A stretch of 64,000 nucleotides of DNA from CALDTK01 sp963837005 (GCA_963837005.1 CAWIMC010000001.1:248001-312000); one strand, 5' to 3'; counted from the stretch's first letter, positions 40,933 to 50,459 are shown. The notes: generated from the sequence alone by a model not told the origin. Program-made: numbers and translations.

Positions 40933-43827
40933 CTACTGGACGACAATCCTTTGTCCGGTAATGGCCTGTCCATCTAAAAGGATCTGCACCAGGTAGGTAC
41001 CTGCAACTGCATCTCTTAGTTGGAGGTCTCCGCTGATCGTAGCCCCGTTAGGACTTACCGTCTGGCGGGACAGCACTTGGCCCAAAGCAGTAATCACGCG
41101 AACTTCCACGTTGTCGGCATCCATACGCAGTTTGTACTGCGCATTGGTGCCCTGCTTGACGAGCGTCGGGTACACGGAAATCTCCGAGTCTTCGAGTCCA
41201 GCGAAACGCTGGGCCTGCGGACCTTGTGGGCCACCATTGAAGGGTACGAACGGTCGGCGACCTTGAATCATCACGACCACAGCGGCCTCGTCGTCCTCGG
41301 CGGGCATCCGCGTCGTATTGTTGGCGGGACTGGAATCCGGGTCCTTTTCGTCGACCTGCAACACCTGCGCAAACTGGGTCACGTTGGTGTTCTGCACGAG
41401 GTTGAACAGTGTCAACGTTAGCGTAGCCGTCTGACCGGACTGTAGCGTACCTACGTTCCACTCCTCGAAGAAGAGGTTGTACTCACCCTGGCTCGTACTC
41501 GCACTGGTGAACACTTGACCTTGTGGAAGTCCAATGGCAACTTTGACGTTATTGGCAGCGTCGGGACCATCGTTACGGATGGTTGCTGTGTAAGGCACCG
41601 TCTCGTAGATGTAGTACGGCTGGCCGGCAGACGTAAGCGTGAGGCTCAGGTCGGCAGTGCCGTCACCGCCACCTCCACCTCCACGACCAGGATTGATCGT
41701 GATCGCTGCTTCGTCGTCTTCCTTAGGCTCAGTGGTCATGTTGTTGTTCGGATCGGAGTCGAAGTCCGGACCGGTCGCCTTCTTCACTTGGAAGAAGTTC
41801 GTGATCGGACGATCACCCACGAGCGTGAACAGTGTCAAACGTAGGGTTGCGCTCTCGCCCGGGGCGAGGCTCGGTACGGTAAACTCTTCGAAGAAGAGCT
41901 CGTAAGAACCTTTCGTCGTCGTCGCACTCGTAAACACGAGTCCTGGCTGAAGACCGGCATCGACTACCACGTTGGTAGCCGTCTGGCCGCCGTTGTTGGT
42001 TACGGTAATCTCGTAAGGGATCGTCGTGAACTGCGTGTAGTTGGTGTTGATCAGACGAACGCTGAGTCCGAGGTCAATGAACGCACTCTTGAAGTCGGTC
42101 TTATCGCCGCTGCATGGACCTGTACCGAGACGAGGTTGCGCCTCGTAAGGGAAGGTGGCGTCGAAAGGAAGGTCGTTCTTCTCTACCTTGGTGGAGTAGG
42201 TGAGTACGTCGAGCAGATCCTGCGTAACAGGCGATGGGCTCGTAGCTGGATCGTAGTCGTCGTACCAAAGGCCTATGGCCGCGAGTACTACACCTGAAAC
42301 CGCCTGGAGCTCGATGCGAGTAACGTCATCCTCGAGGCGGCGACCATTCGGGAAGCCATCCATGTTCGGGATGTTCTGAAGCGAAGCGTCTTTGTTAAAG
42401 CGTGCATCAGTAAGACCCAGCACGGCAGCCTGTACCAAGCCGAGGCTCGAGAAGTCCGCCGAGTTGCGTGGCGTGACCGGAACAGCCATGTTAAGGCGTA
42501 GCATGTCCCCGCCGTTCGGCAGGAAGTTGTTGATAAACGGCTTACCGACGGCGAGTGGGTTACCAGCCTTGCCCGTTGCCAATTGGTATGGCGCGAGGTT
42601 GGGGACTCCCGTGTGGAAGATCGGCCAGAGGTCAACCGAGCGGGGAAGCCCTGGTCCAGGCAGCAACAATCCACCAAACGCAGCCTCAGCGAGTGCTGTG
42701 CCGTCGAGAGCAGGGTTGCCCTTAAGGCCAAAGAGTCCGTCTGCACCGTTCGAGAAGTCGAACATACCCAGCGACTTCGTCTGAACACGCAGTGGCGCGA
42801 ACGCAGGGACAGCTCCACCAAAGAAGTCGTCGTCCATATAGAGCGCGAGTTCAGGGTTGAAGAACGAGCTGTCGAGACGGGTGTCGGTGAGCTCATCGTA
42901 AGGCGTGATCGCGTTCCAGTAGTCCTTCAAACCGATAGGAATGACCACCTCGTTGGTGAGCGGCATGCCGAGGCGCGAGACCTGCACGTACTGTCCACCT
43001 TCGAACTGTACACCTTTGCTGGGAAGCAGGGTGCGCGTCGCCTGACGGCTAGAAGATGCCCAGACGCCGATGATATAGTTCGGGTCGAGGATGCTAGTCG
43101 CAGCGGGGACGCCCTTCTTGGCGAGCGTGCTGATCGGCACCTGGATAGCGAGCGTGTGCACGTTAAAGCAAGCGAGCCCGTCGCGAGGATCACCGCTTTG
43201 CCGTGGGCTGTCGCCGAGGTCAAATACGTTGAAGTCAACGAAGAAGGGATCGTCTACTGGTCCGGCGAATACCTTCTCACCCGTGGAGGCAGTTTCGATG
43301 GCTCCGCGCCAAAGGCTAGCGTAGTCGGTACCCAAACCAGCACCGCTCTCGATGGAGCGTGGACCGATGTTGTAGGGCGGCGTCATGCCTTTGGTGACGA
43401 TGGTCTGGAAGGTCTTACCACCGTCCATCGAACGCTCGAGCGTGTAGCTTGTGTTGATGTTCTCAGCTCCGAGGCGGATGTTGAAGAAGGTCGTGCCGTC
43501 TTCGTTGTCGCGCTGGAATGTAAAGCGGTAGGTCACCTCGTCGCCCGCGACGCTGGCGTCATTGTCGACGTGGATCTCGTAGCGGACCTTATCGGAGAAG
43601 TGGTAGTAGTTGGGGCCACCTTGCGGCAACTGCATCGGGATGTAGTTGGCGATGAGGGTGACCGTGTTGGGATTGTCCGGCGAGCGGAACGCATAAACGT
43701 CCGTGTTGTCGGCCAGGGGGTCCATGGCGATGAGCGGGGCTTCGCGGTGGGAGGAGGCTTGCGCCAAAACCGGCAGGCAACTCGCTAGCACCACTGCGGA
43801 GAGCCCGCGAAATAGTCGTGATTGCAT
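40933..43827 (-). CDS. DUF4331 protein with two DUF11-like domains and a T9SS sorting tail
   Basis: 964 aa. Signal peptide ending LAQA; DUF4331 domain (about 25-560) beginning SSHREAPLIAMDPLADNTDV; two DUF11-like beta domains (about 575-700 and 715-845: PYEITVTNNGGQTATNVVVD; PYTATIRNDGPDAANNVKVA). A C-terminal type A T9SS sorting domain (about 875-964) ends LVQILLDGQAITGQRIVVQ. Likely exported and anchored on, or released from, the surface. Function of DUF4331 is unknown. It is paralogous to the neighbouring gene over the DUF4331 part but alone has the secretion tail. A hairpin-motif copy at 43756 encodes VLAQA in the signal peptide. Confidence 0.87.
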   Translation of the reverse strand: MQSRLFRGLSAVVLASCLPVLAQASSHREAPLIAMDPLADNTDVYAFRSPDNPNTVTLIANYIPMQLPQGGPNYYHFSDKVRYEIHVDNDASVAGDEVTYRFTFQRDNEDGTTFFNIRLGAENINTSYTLERSMDGGKTFQTIVTKGMTPPYNIGPRSIESGAGLGTDYASLWRGAIETASTGEKVFAGPVDDPFFVDFNVFDLGDSPRQSGDPRDGLACFNVHTLAIQVPISTLAKKGVPAATSILDPNYIIGVWASSSRQATRTLLPSKGVQFEGGQYVQVSRLGMPLTNEVVIPIGLKDYWNAITPYDELTDTRLDSSFFNPELALYMDDDFFGGAVPAFAPLRVQTKSLGMFDFSNGADGLFGLKGNPALDGTALAEAAFGGLLLPGPGLPRSVDLWPIFHTGVPNLAPYQLATGKAGNPLAVGKPFINNFLPNGGDMLRLNMAVPVTPRNSADFSSLGLVQAAVLGLTDARFNKDASLQNIPNMDGFPNGRRLEDDVTRIELQAVSGVVLAAIGLWYDDYDPATSPSPVTQDLLDVLTYSTKVEKNDLPFDATFPYEAQPRLGTGPCSGDKTDFKSAFIDLGLSVRLINTNYTQFTTIPYEITVTNNGGQTATNVVVDAGLQPGLVFTSATTTKGSYELFFEEFTVPSLAPGESATLRLTLFTLVGDRPITNFFQVKKATGPDFDSDPNNNMTTEPKEDDEAAITINPGRGGGGGGDGTADLSLTLTSAGQPYYIYETVPYTATIRNDGPDAANNVKVAIGLPQGQVFTSASTSQGEYNLFFEEWNVGTLQSGQTATLTLTLFNLVQNTNVTQFAQVLQVDEKDPDSSPANNTTRMPAEDDEAAVVVMIQGRRPFVPFNGGPQGPQAQRFAGLEDSEISVYPTLVKQGTNAQYKLRMDADNVEVRVITALGQVLSRQTVSPNGATISGDLQLRDAVAGTYLVQILLDGQAITGQRIVVQ

Positions 43828-43891
43828 GAATTAGATTGTTGATCGAACAGCGGTGCATAATGTCCGCGTCCGAGATTGGTTGAAGGAGGGT

Positions 43892-45649
43892 TTAGCGTGG
43901 ACGGTGATCGACTTCCGACCCGCGGTGCGGGATTGCCTGGTAGGGGAAAGTCGCACGGAACGGCTTATCGTTCTTCTCGACACCGGTCGAGTAGAACAGC
44001 ACGTCCAGTAAGTCCTCGGTGAGGGGCGATGGGCTGGTTGCCGGATCGTAGTCGTCGTACCACAGGCCAATAGCGGCGAGCACGACACCAGACACCGCCT
44101 GCAGCTCGATGCGCGTTACGTCATCCTCGAGGCGACGTCCGTTCGGGAAGCCATCCATGTTCGGGATCAGTTGGAGGGAAGCGTCGGTATTGTACCGAGC
44201 GTCGGTCAAACCGAGCACAGCTGCCTGCACCAGGCCAAGGCTCGAAAAGTCGGCGGAGGTTCGCGACGTTGGCATAACGGCCATATTCAGACGTAGCATG
44301 TCGCCACCGTTCGGCAAAAAGTTGCCGATAAACGGCTTACCGGCCGCGAGTGGATTACCCCCTTTGCCCGTAGCAAGCTGGTAGGGACGCATGTTAGGTA
44401 CGCCGGTGTGGAAGATCGGCCAAAGGTCAACGGAGCGTGGCTTGCCAGCAGCTGGCAGCAAGAGTGAACCGAAGGCATCCTCTGACAGAGCGGTACCTGC
44501 GAGGGCAGCAGTCCCCTTCAACGCGAAGAGGCCACCGGAGCCGTTCGTGAAGTCAAAAGAACCGAGCGACTTCTCCTGGACGCGAAGTGGCTTAAAGGCC
44601 GGCACAGCACCACCGAAGTTGGCGTCGTCCATGTATAGCGCCAGTTCAGGGTTGTAGAAGACTTCGTCGAGGATTTTGTCCTCAAGCTCCTGGTAAGGCG
44701 TGAGCGCGTTCCAGTAGTCCTTCAAGCTGATCGGAATAACCACCTCGTTCGTGAGGGGCATGCCGAGGCGCGAGACCTGGACGTAGTCGCCCGACTCCGA
44801 ACCCATTTCCGTTCCTGGTTGGATCGTCTTGACCGCGCGGCGGCTAGCCGATGCCCAAACACCGATGACGTAGTTGGCGTCGAGGATATTTGCCGGCTGT
44901 GCTGGGGCTCCCTTCTTGAGAAGGGTAGTGATCGGCACCTGGATAGCGAGCGTATGCACGTTGAATTGCGCCAACCCATCGCGGGGTTGCCCACCATTAG
45001 TGCCTTGGCTGCGCGGGGCATCACCGAGGTCGAATACGGCAAAATCCACGAAGAACGGATCGTCAACTGGTCCGGCGAACACCTTCTCGCCCGTGGTCGC
45101 CGAGACGACACCACGTTGGAACAAGGTCTCATAGGGCGTATTGAGTCCGGCGGCACTCTCGATCGATCGTGGTCCGATGTTGTAAGGTGGAGTGTAGCCG
45201 TCGGTTACGATGGCCGTGAAGGTCTTCCCTCCGTCCATCGAGCGCTCGAGCGTGTAAGTCGTATTGAGGTTCTCCTTGCCGAGACGGATATTGAAGAACG
45301 TGGTCGGATCTTCGTTGGTCCGCTTGAACGTGAAGCGGTAGGTTATTTCGTCGCCCGGGACACTGGCGTCATTGTCGACGTGGATCTCGTAGCGGACCTC
45401 GTCGGAGAAGTGGTAGTAGTTCGGTCCACCCTGTGGCAACTGCATCGGAATGTAGTTGGCGATGAGGGTGATGGTGTTGGGAGCGTCTGGCGAACGGAAC
45501 GCGTAGACGTCTGTGTTGTCAGCCAGGGGATCCATGGCGATGAGAGGGGCCTCTCGGTGACTGGAAGCCTGGGCACCCGCGCCCGCCAGCAAAAAGCCAG
45601 CGAGAAGGGCCGTGGGCCGCCACCGCATGCGGAGGTCGAAGTAGGGCAT
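43892..45649 (-). CDS. DUF4331 protein, short paralog
   Basis: 585 aa: a signal peptide (TALLAGFLLAGAGAQA) and a single DUF4331 domain beginning SSHREAPLIAMDPLADNTDV, nearly identical in many blocks to the 964-aa neighbour (PNGRRLEDDVTRIELQAVSG; VVLAAIGLWYDDYDPATSPS). It stops soon after the domain with HRGSEVDHRPR and has no DUF11 domains or T9SS tail, so the two products probably end up in different places. The gap to the next gene is 64 bp. Tandem duplication with later loss or gain of the tail is the simplest history. Confidence 0.85.
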   Translation of the reverse strand: MPYFDLRMRWRPTALLAGFLLAGAGAQASSHREAPLIAMDPLADNTDVYAFRSPDAPNTITLIANYIPMQLPQGGPNYYHFSDEVRYEIHVDNDASVPGDEITYRFTFKRTNEDPTTFFNIRLGKENLNTTYTLERSMDGGKTFTAIVTDGYTPPYNIGPRSIESAAGLNTPYETLFQRGVVSATTGEKVFAGPVDDPFFVDFAVFDLGDAPRSQGTNGGQPRDGLAQFNVHTLAIQVPITTLLKKGAPAQPANILDANYVIGVWASASRRAVKTIQPGTEMGSESGDYVQVSRLGMPLTNEVVIPISLKDYWNALTPYQELEDKILDEVFYNPELALYMDDANFGGAVPAFKPLRVQEKSLGSFDFTNGSGGLFALKGTAALAGTALSEDAFGSLLLPAAGKPRSVDLWPIFHTGVPNMRPYQLATGKGGNPLAAGKPFIGNFLPNGGDMLRLNMAVMPTSRTSADFSSLGLVQAAVLGLTDARYNTDASLQLIPNMDGFPNGRRLEDDVTRIELQAVSGVVLAAIGLWYDDYDPATSPSPLTEDLLDVLFYSTGVEKNDKPFRATFPYQAIPHRGSEVDHRPR

Positions 45650-45696
45650 ATGTGTAAGGTTGATTTGTGACGAAATAGGGTGGGCGGCCGCGAGGC

Positions 45697-47016
45697 TTAG
45701 CCCTGTGCGCGTTGGAGCGCGGCGGCGAGCGCGGCCGAGGGGTGGGGCTGGAGCGCCTGCGAGGAGGCAATCAGCTCTTTGCCATCGGCGGCGTTGCCTT
45801 GTTGTAGGGCCAGGAGGCCCTGCACGAGTTGTAGTTCTGGGTGGCGACTCCCGGTGCGGGCGGCTACCTCGGCGTACTTGTTGGCCGCCGCGAAGTCGCC
45901 CTTGAGGTAGTGGATCGTCGCCATGTTGCGGTTGACGTCGATGTTGTCGGGGCGGCGCTTGTGTTCGCGCTCGGCGTACTCGAGGGCCTTGTCGTAGTCG
46001 CCGACGAGATTGGTGTAGATGTCGGCGTACTCGAGGTTCATGTTGTGCCCGTGGTCGACGTCGTCTTGGAGCATGACCATTACCTCGGCGAGGGTCTCCT
46101 CGGCCTTTTCGTTGCGGCCGGTGGCGCGGTAGATCGGGATGAGCTGGGTGTAGAAACCGAATTCGGGAATCGCGGCGGCGGCTTTATCGAGCAGGCGCTC
46201 GGCTTCCGCCATGTCACCCTCGTTGGCGGCGAGTTCGGCGAGGGCGGCCTCGGCAAAAGGGTAGTCGGGCCGGTCCTCGAGGGCCATCTCGTACTGGTCC
46301 TTGGCCTCAGCGGTGCGGCCGTACTGCGCGAGGATGTTGCCGAGCGTCAGGCGAACCCAACTCGTCTCCTCGGTACCGGGATACCCGGCGTCCAGCGCGA
46401 GGCGCATGCTTTGAAAGGCGTCGTCGACGCGGCCGTGGATCTCCCGCAGGTAGCTGACCCGAGCGTAGGAGCGGAGGTCGGGCTTGACCTGCATCATGCG
46501 GTCAGCGGCCTCGACGGCCTTGTCGTACTGACCGAGCTCGACGTAGCTATCGACGATGGCTCCGTAGCCGATCGCCGCGTAGGGATTGAGGCGTACGGCC
46601 TGCTCACTCGTGAGAAGGGCATCTGCGAACTCGTGTTGGCTGAGCTGCACACTCGCCAGCATCGTCAGCGACTGATAGCGCTCGTCGGCCGTGAGTTCGT
46701 TTTGCCGTAAGGCCCCTTGCAACACCTTTAGGGCGGCGGGGTAGTAATGGCCGTGCTCACCGGTGACGCGGGCCTCTAGAATGTAGACGCGGGCGAGACC
46801 AAGGCGAGCATTGACGTCGGTAGAGTCCTTGAGCAGTGCCTCGCGAGCGGCGACGTAATTGTTCTGGACCGTCTCCCACTCTTTGCCGTTCATGATCGCC
46901 TCGCTACGGTCGAGCAGTTTCGGAATACCATCCTCGGCGACGGTGGCTTCGGGCTGGCAAGCGGATATAGCGAAAAAGCTCGCTAGAATTGCTAGTAGAT
47001 GTAGGGTTTGGCGCAT
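45697..47016 (-). CDS. TPR-repeat lipoprotein
   Basis: 439 aa. The lipobox FFAISACQPEATV ends the signal. The mature protein is a string of tetratricopeptide repeats (ALLTSEQAVRLNPYAAIGYG; AKDQYEMALEDRPDYPFAEA; DKALEYAEREHKRRPDNIDV). It is likely a periplasm-facing or outer-membrane scaffold. First gene of a minus-strand series with the two DUF4331 genes and the TonB receptor, 47 bp before the short DUF4331 gene. Function unknown; TPR lipoproteins next to DUF4331 are, as I recall, recurrent in Bacteroidota. Confidence 0.83.
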   Translation of the reverse strand: MRQTLHLLAILASFFAISACQPEATVAEDGIPKLLDRSEAIMNGKEWETVQNNYVAAREALLKDSTDVNARLGLARVYILEARVTGEHGHYYPAALKVLQGALRQNELTADERYQSLTMLASVQLSQHEFADALLTSEQAVRLNPYAAIGYGAIVDSYVELGQYDKAVEAADRMMQVKPDLRSYARVSYLREIHGRVDDAFQSMRLALDAGYPGTEETSWVRLTLGNILAQYGRTAEAKDQYEMALEDRPDYPFAEAALAELAANEGDMAEAERLLDKAAAAIPEFGFYTQLIPIYRATGRNEKAEETLAEVMVMLQDDVDHGHNMNLEYADIYTNLVGDYDKALEYAEREHKRRPDNIDVNRNMATIHYLKGDFAAANKYAEVAARTGSRHPELQLVQGLLALQQGNAADGKELIASSQALQPHPSAALAAALQRAQG

Positions 47017-47435
47017 GTGGGTTTCGGTAGTAGGCGGAGGAGAGCATCGCGTACCAAGAACCCACCTAGGTGTTTACCCGGCTGGTAGTTTGGACTTCTG
47101 TGACGCTAGAACTCATAGCTCCTATGCGGAGATACGTGTTCCTACAGCAAAGCAACGTCATATGTTCGGGACGTGATCATCAGGACCGTGGAAATACCCA
47201 CTTTTCCGTAATGTTTGACGGCATGTGTCGGCTTCAAACATATGATTAAAGTCCTAAAAGGCCATTGAACAAATTTTTATAACCTATTCGTGGTACGAGT
47301 CGGAGAGTTGTCCACACTCGACTCTTCAATGCGCTATTCTGCGATTGAGCCCGACGCCTGGGGGACTCGACACCGCCTTGGTCCGCTAGCCGCGGCCACT
47401 TGTCTACTTCCGCTAGGCCTCTGGGGCATCCGTGG

Positions 47436-47443
47436 TACTTTCG
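47436..47443 (+). promoter_or_regulatory. Candidate -7 promoter element for yidC
   Basis: TACTTTCG, in the context gTACTTTCGCG shared with the element before rpsO. It would start a transcript of about 90 nt leader that includes the paired hairpin motifs. Confidence 0.4.
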
Positions 47444-47479
47444 CGCCGCCTTAGCGACCCAGCCCGGGTCGTGCATCAG

Positions 47480-47520
47480 GGCTTTCGCCAAAACCCGCGC
47501 CTGAGGTTTTGGCGAAAGCC
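47480..47520. repeat. Two dispersed motifs as a perfect 15-bp inverted pair
   Basis: GGCTTTCGCCAAAAC (47480-47494) and GTTTTGGCGAAAGCC (47506-47520) are exact reverse complements with an 11-nt loop. The second arm ends 17 bp before the yidC ATG. There is no T-tract after the stem, so a normal intrinsic terminator for plus-strand RNA is unlikely. Confidence 0.95.
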
Positions 47521-47537
47521 GCATTACCGCCCCACGC

Positions 47538-49397
47538 ATGGATCGCAATACCGTCATAGGTTTCTTGCTCATCTTCGGACTGCTCGTCGTCTGGACCCAA
47601 CTCACCGGCCCCACCCAGGCTGATATTATGGAGCAGCAGCGAGTGCAGGACTCGATCGCCCAGGCCGACGCCGGTCCTGATATCCAGGGGCAGGCTACCG
47701 CCGCCCTCCCGACGTACATCCCCGATACCTCCAGGGCGGCAGTATCGGCCGCCAGCAGCCGCCTCGGGGTCTTCGCACCGCGGCCAGGACTCTCCGCGCA
47801 GGACTACACGCTCGAAAACGACGAACTCAAGTTGACCTTCTCCAGTCTCGGTGGCCGAATCACTGCGGCTGAAGTCAAGCACTACGACAAAATATCGGCG
47901 GGCGAGAAAGAAGACAAGATTACCGCTCCGGTCGTGCTGATGGCCGACCCCCGCAACGAATGGAGCTTTCGCCTCCCGGCCACCGGGGCTGCTGGTGGTG
48001 CGATCAACACGGCCGAGGTGCCGTTCGAGGTCGAGCAGACAGACAACAGTATCACGTTTAGCCTGCCGGCCAGCAGCGGCGGGACTTTCGCCCAGCGCTA
48101 TACACTCGGTGAGGACTACACGCTCACCTACGAACTCATCGGCGACAACCTCAGCAGCGCGATCGGCAATGAACAGGCGCTCGAGCTTCATTGGGTCAAC
48201 GTGCTCGACAAGGTCGAGAAGAACGTCGCCTACGAGCAGCAAAACTCCCTCATCTATTGGAAGGAGGTCGACGAAAAGGTCGACTACGTAAGTGCCAGCG
48301 GCGAGGACGCCGAGACGGCCGAGAGCACCGTCGCCTGGGTAAGTCACACGCAGCAGTTTTTCAACACGAGTTTCGTGGCCCAAGGCGTAGGCATGACAGG
48401 TGTGCGGATGGGCTCGAAAGAACTCGAAGAGGATGCTACCGGTCTCAAGCGGCTTACCACCGACGCCAGACTGGCTTTCGGTACTTCGGCGGCACCCGCG
48501 AGCTACACGTTATATATAGGACCCAACGAGTTCGATCGGCTGCGGGCCGTCGCTGAGGACCTGGAGGACATCGTGCCCTTTGGCTGGTCGCTGTTCGGGA
48601 CCATCAACCGGTGGATCATTCGGCCGGTGTTCAGCTTCCTGAGCCAGTACATCGGCTCGGCGGGAATTGTCATTTTGCTGCTCACGATGGTGGTCAAGTT
48701 GGCCCTCTATCCGCTCACGTACAAGATGCTGTACTCGCAGGCGAAAATGGCGGCGCTCAAGCCTCGACTCGCCAAGCTGACGGACAAGTTCAAGGACGAT
48801 GCCAGCGGTAAGCAGATGGAGACCATGAAGATCTACCGGGAGTACGGCGTCAATCCGGCCGGGGGCTGTCTGCCGATGATACTTCAAATGCCCATCTGGT
48901 TTGCGCTCTACCGTTTTTTCCCTGCGAGCATCGAGTTTCGTCAGGAAAGCTTTTTGTGGGCGACGGACCTATCGAGCTACGACGAGTGGATTCACTTCGG
49001 GATGAACGTCTGGCCGCTCGGCGACCACCTCTCCCTTTTCACGTTGCTGTGGGTCGCGACCACGCTCGCGTATACGTACTACAACTCGCAGGCGATGGAC
49101 ATGGGGCAGTTCGCCAACAACCCCGCCCTAAAGTACATGCAGTACCTGATGCCGGTGATGTTCCTGTTCTTCTTTAATAGTTTCGCGTCGGGACTCACGG
49201 TGTACCTCGTGTTCAGTAACCTTTTCAACATCGCGCAGACGCTCATTACCAAAAACGTGATCATCTCGCAGGCGGCGATCGAGAAGGACCTCGCCAAGTC
49301 GAAGGCCAAACCGAAGAAGGAGGGTGGGTTTGCGTCCCGTCTCCAGACGGCGCTCGAGGAGCAGCAGAAGGTCGCCGCGCAGAAGCCAAAGCGTTAG
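47538..49397 (+). CDS. yidC: Membrane protein insertase YidC
   Basis: Inserts and folds inner-membrane proteins with or without Sec. 619 aa. An N-terminal anchor (TVIGFLLIFGLLVVWTQLTG), a large periplasmic beta domain (about 60-350), then the conserved five-helix core starting PFGWSLFGTINRWIIRPVFS. MVVKLALYPLTYKMLYSQAK and GGCLPMILQMPIWFALYRFF are hallmark segments. LTVYLVFSNLFNIAQTLITK and a basic tail (KSKAKPKKEGG) follow. Length is typical of Bacteroidetes. The stop lies 3 bp before holA. Confidence 0.95.
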   Translation: MDRNTVIGFLLIFGLLVVWTQLTGPTQADIMEQQRVQDSIAQADAGPDIQGQATAALPTYIPDTSRAAVSAASSRLGVFAPRPGLSAQDYTLENDELKLTFSSLGGRITAAEVKHYDKISAGEKEDKITAPVVLMADPRNEWSFRLPATGAAGGAINTAEVPFEVEQTDNSITFSLPASSGGTFAQRYTLGEDYTLTYELIGDNLSSAIGNEQALELHWVNVLDKVEKNVAYEQQNSLIYWKEVDEKVDYVSASGEDAETAESTVAWVSHTQQFFNTSFVAQGVGMTGVRMGSKELEEDATGLKRLTTDARLAFGTSAAPASYTLYIGPNEFDRLRAVAEDLEDIVPFGWSLFGTINRWIIRPVFSFLSQYIGSAGIVILLLTMVVKLALYPLTYKMLYSQAKMAALKPRLAKLTDKFKDDASGKQMETMKIYREYGVNPAGGCLPMILQMPIWFALYRFFPASIEFRQESFLWATDLSSYDEWIHFGMNVWPLGDHLSLFTLLWVATTLAYTYYNSQAMDMGQFANNPALKYMQYLMPVMFLFFFNSFASGLTVYLVFSNLFNIAQTLITKNVIISQAAIEKDLAKSKAKPKKEGGFASRLQTALEEQQKVAAQKPKR

Positions 49398-49400
49398 CGG

Positions 49401-50459
49401 GTGGCTGTCGCCAAAACATACCAGGAGGTCCTCGCCGACGTCAAGTCGAAGGCCTTCAAGCCCTTGTACCTTCTCCACGGGGAGGAGCCCTACTTCACGG
49501 ATGTTTTGGCGAAAGCCTTCGAGCGAGATGCCCTCGACGAGTCCACCAAAGGCTTCAACCAGACCCTGCTCTACGGTCGCGAGACCAGCGCCGCGCAGGT
49601 CGTCGACGCCAGCGAGTCGCTACCCGATGATGGCGCCGTATCAGCTGGTGCTCGTCAAGGAGGCACAGGACCTAGCCGACTTCAAAAAACTCGAGAAGTA
49701 CCTCGAAAAGCCGGTGCCCGATCGACGATTCTCGTTTTCGTCTACCGCGGTAAGAAGCTGGCGGGTAATACGAAGGTTTACAAGTCGATCGTCCAGCACG
49801 GCACCGTCTTTGAGAGCAAGCCACTGTACGCCAACCAGGTGCCTAAGTTTGTGGCGGACTCGTTTAAAGCCCGCAAACGCAAGTTGGACACCGGCGTCGC
49901 CGACCTCCTCGCAGAGTACCTAGGGACAGACCTCGTGGTCCTCAACGGTGCCCTCGACAAGCTCCTGCTCAACGTGCCCACCGATCGTGCCGTGACCCCT
50001 GAAGACATCGAGACCCACGTGGGGATCAGCCGGCAGTTCAACGTCTTTGAGTTGCAGGACGCACTGGGCGGGAAGGATTTCGACCGAGCGGTGCGGATCG
50101 GGTACGCGCTTTCGCAAAACGAGCGCGAGAATCCTTTACCGCTAACGATTGCCGCCTTGTTCGGCTTTTTTGCGGGGATGTTCGCGATACGAGACGTTCT
50201 ACAGCGCAGCGAATCAGAGCAAAAAGAAGCCACTAACATTTACTCGAGCTTCCGGCTCGGCAAGCTGCGGGTGTCGGCGGGGCGCTGGACGCGGCCCGAG
50301 ATTATGGCGGCCATCGAAGTGCTGGAGGAGTACGACCGCAAGAGCAAAGGGGTAGACTACGCGATGAGCAGCGGAGGTCACGATCAGCTTACGCTAGAAC
50401 TGCTGGAAAGGCTCGTGGGTATCGGGGCAGGCCTACTCAAAGATCCAGCGCGCAGCTGA
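49401..50459 (+). CDS. holA: DNA polymerase III delta subunit (two compensating frameshifts)
   Basis: Clamp-loader subunit that opens the beta clamp. 352 aa. FKPLYLLHGEEPYFTDVLAK is the conserved start; later IETHVGISRQFNVFELQDAL and LGKLRVSAGRWTRPEIMAAI match the family's C-terminal parts. An extra base near 49621 and a missing base near 49725 put about 35 residues out of frame; the corrected stretch reads YPMMAPYQLVLVKEAQDLAD. GTG start 3 bp after yidC. Two dispersed motifs lie within the first 120 bp (49403 and 49503), a third related one at 50106. The 3' end overlaps the convergent hydrolase gene by 27 bp. Confidence 0.88.
   Translation: MAVAKTYQEVLADVKSKAFKPLYLLHGEEPYFTDVLAKAFERDALDESTKGFNQTLLYGRETSAAQVVDASESLPDDGAVSAGARQGGTGPSRLQKTREVPRKAGARSTILVFVYRGKKLAGNTKVYKSIVQHGTVFESKPLYANQVPKFVADSFKARKRKLDTGVADLLAEYLGTDLVVLNGALDKLLLNVPTDRAVTPEDIETHVGISRQFNVFELQDALGGKDFDRAVRIGYALSQNERENPLPLTIAALFGFFAGMFAIRDVLQRSESEQKEATNIYSSFRLGKLRVSAGRWTRPEIMAAIEVLEEYDRKSKGVDYAMSSGGHDQLTLELLERLVGIGAGLLKDPARS

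Larger units (their letters stand above)
47017..47537. other. Divergent intergenic region between the TPR gene and yidC
   Basis: 521 bp without a convincing gene. The left half is AT-richer. The right half holds a candidate promoter (47436) and the paired hairpin motifs directly before yidC. Minus-strand ORFs here run into yidC and lack plausible protein features. Confidence 0.7.

Noticed and set aside
42583..43788. 401-codon plus-strand open frame
   Set aside because: It is opposite the DUF4331 domain, which is unambiguous and duplicated in the neighbour. The same shadow appears opposite the paralog.
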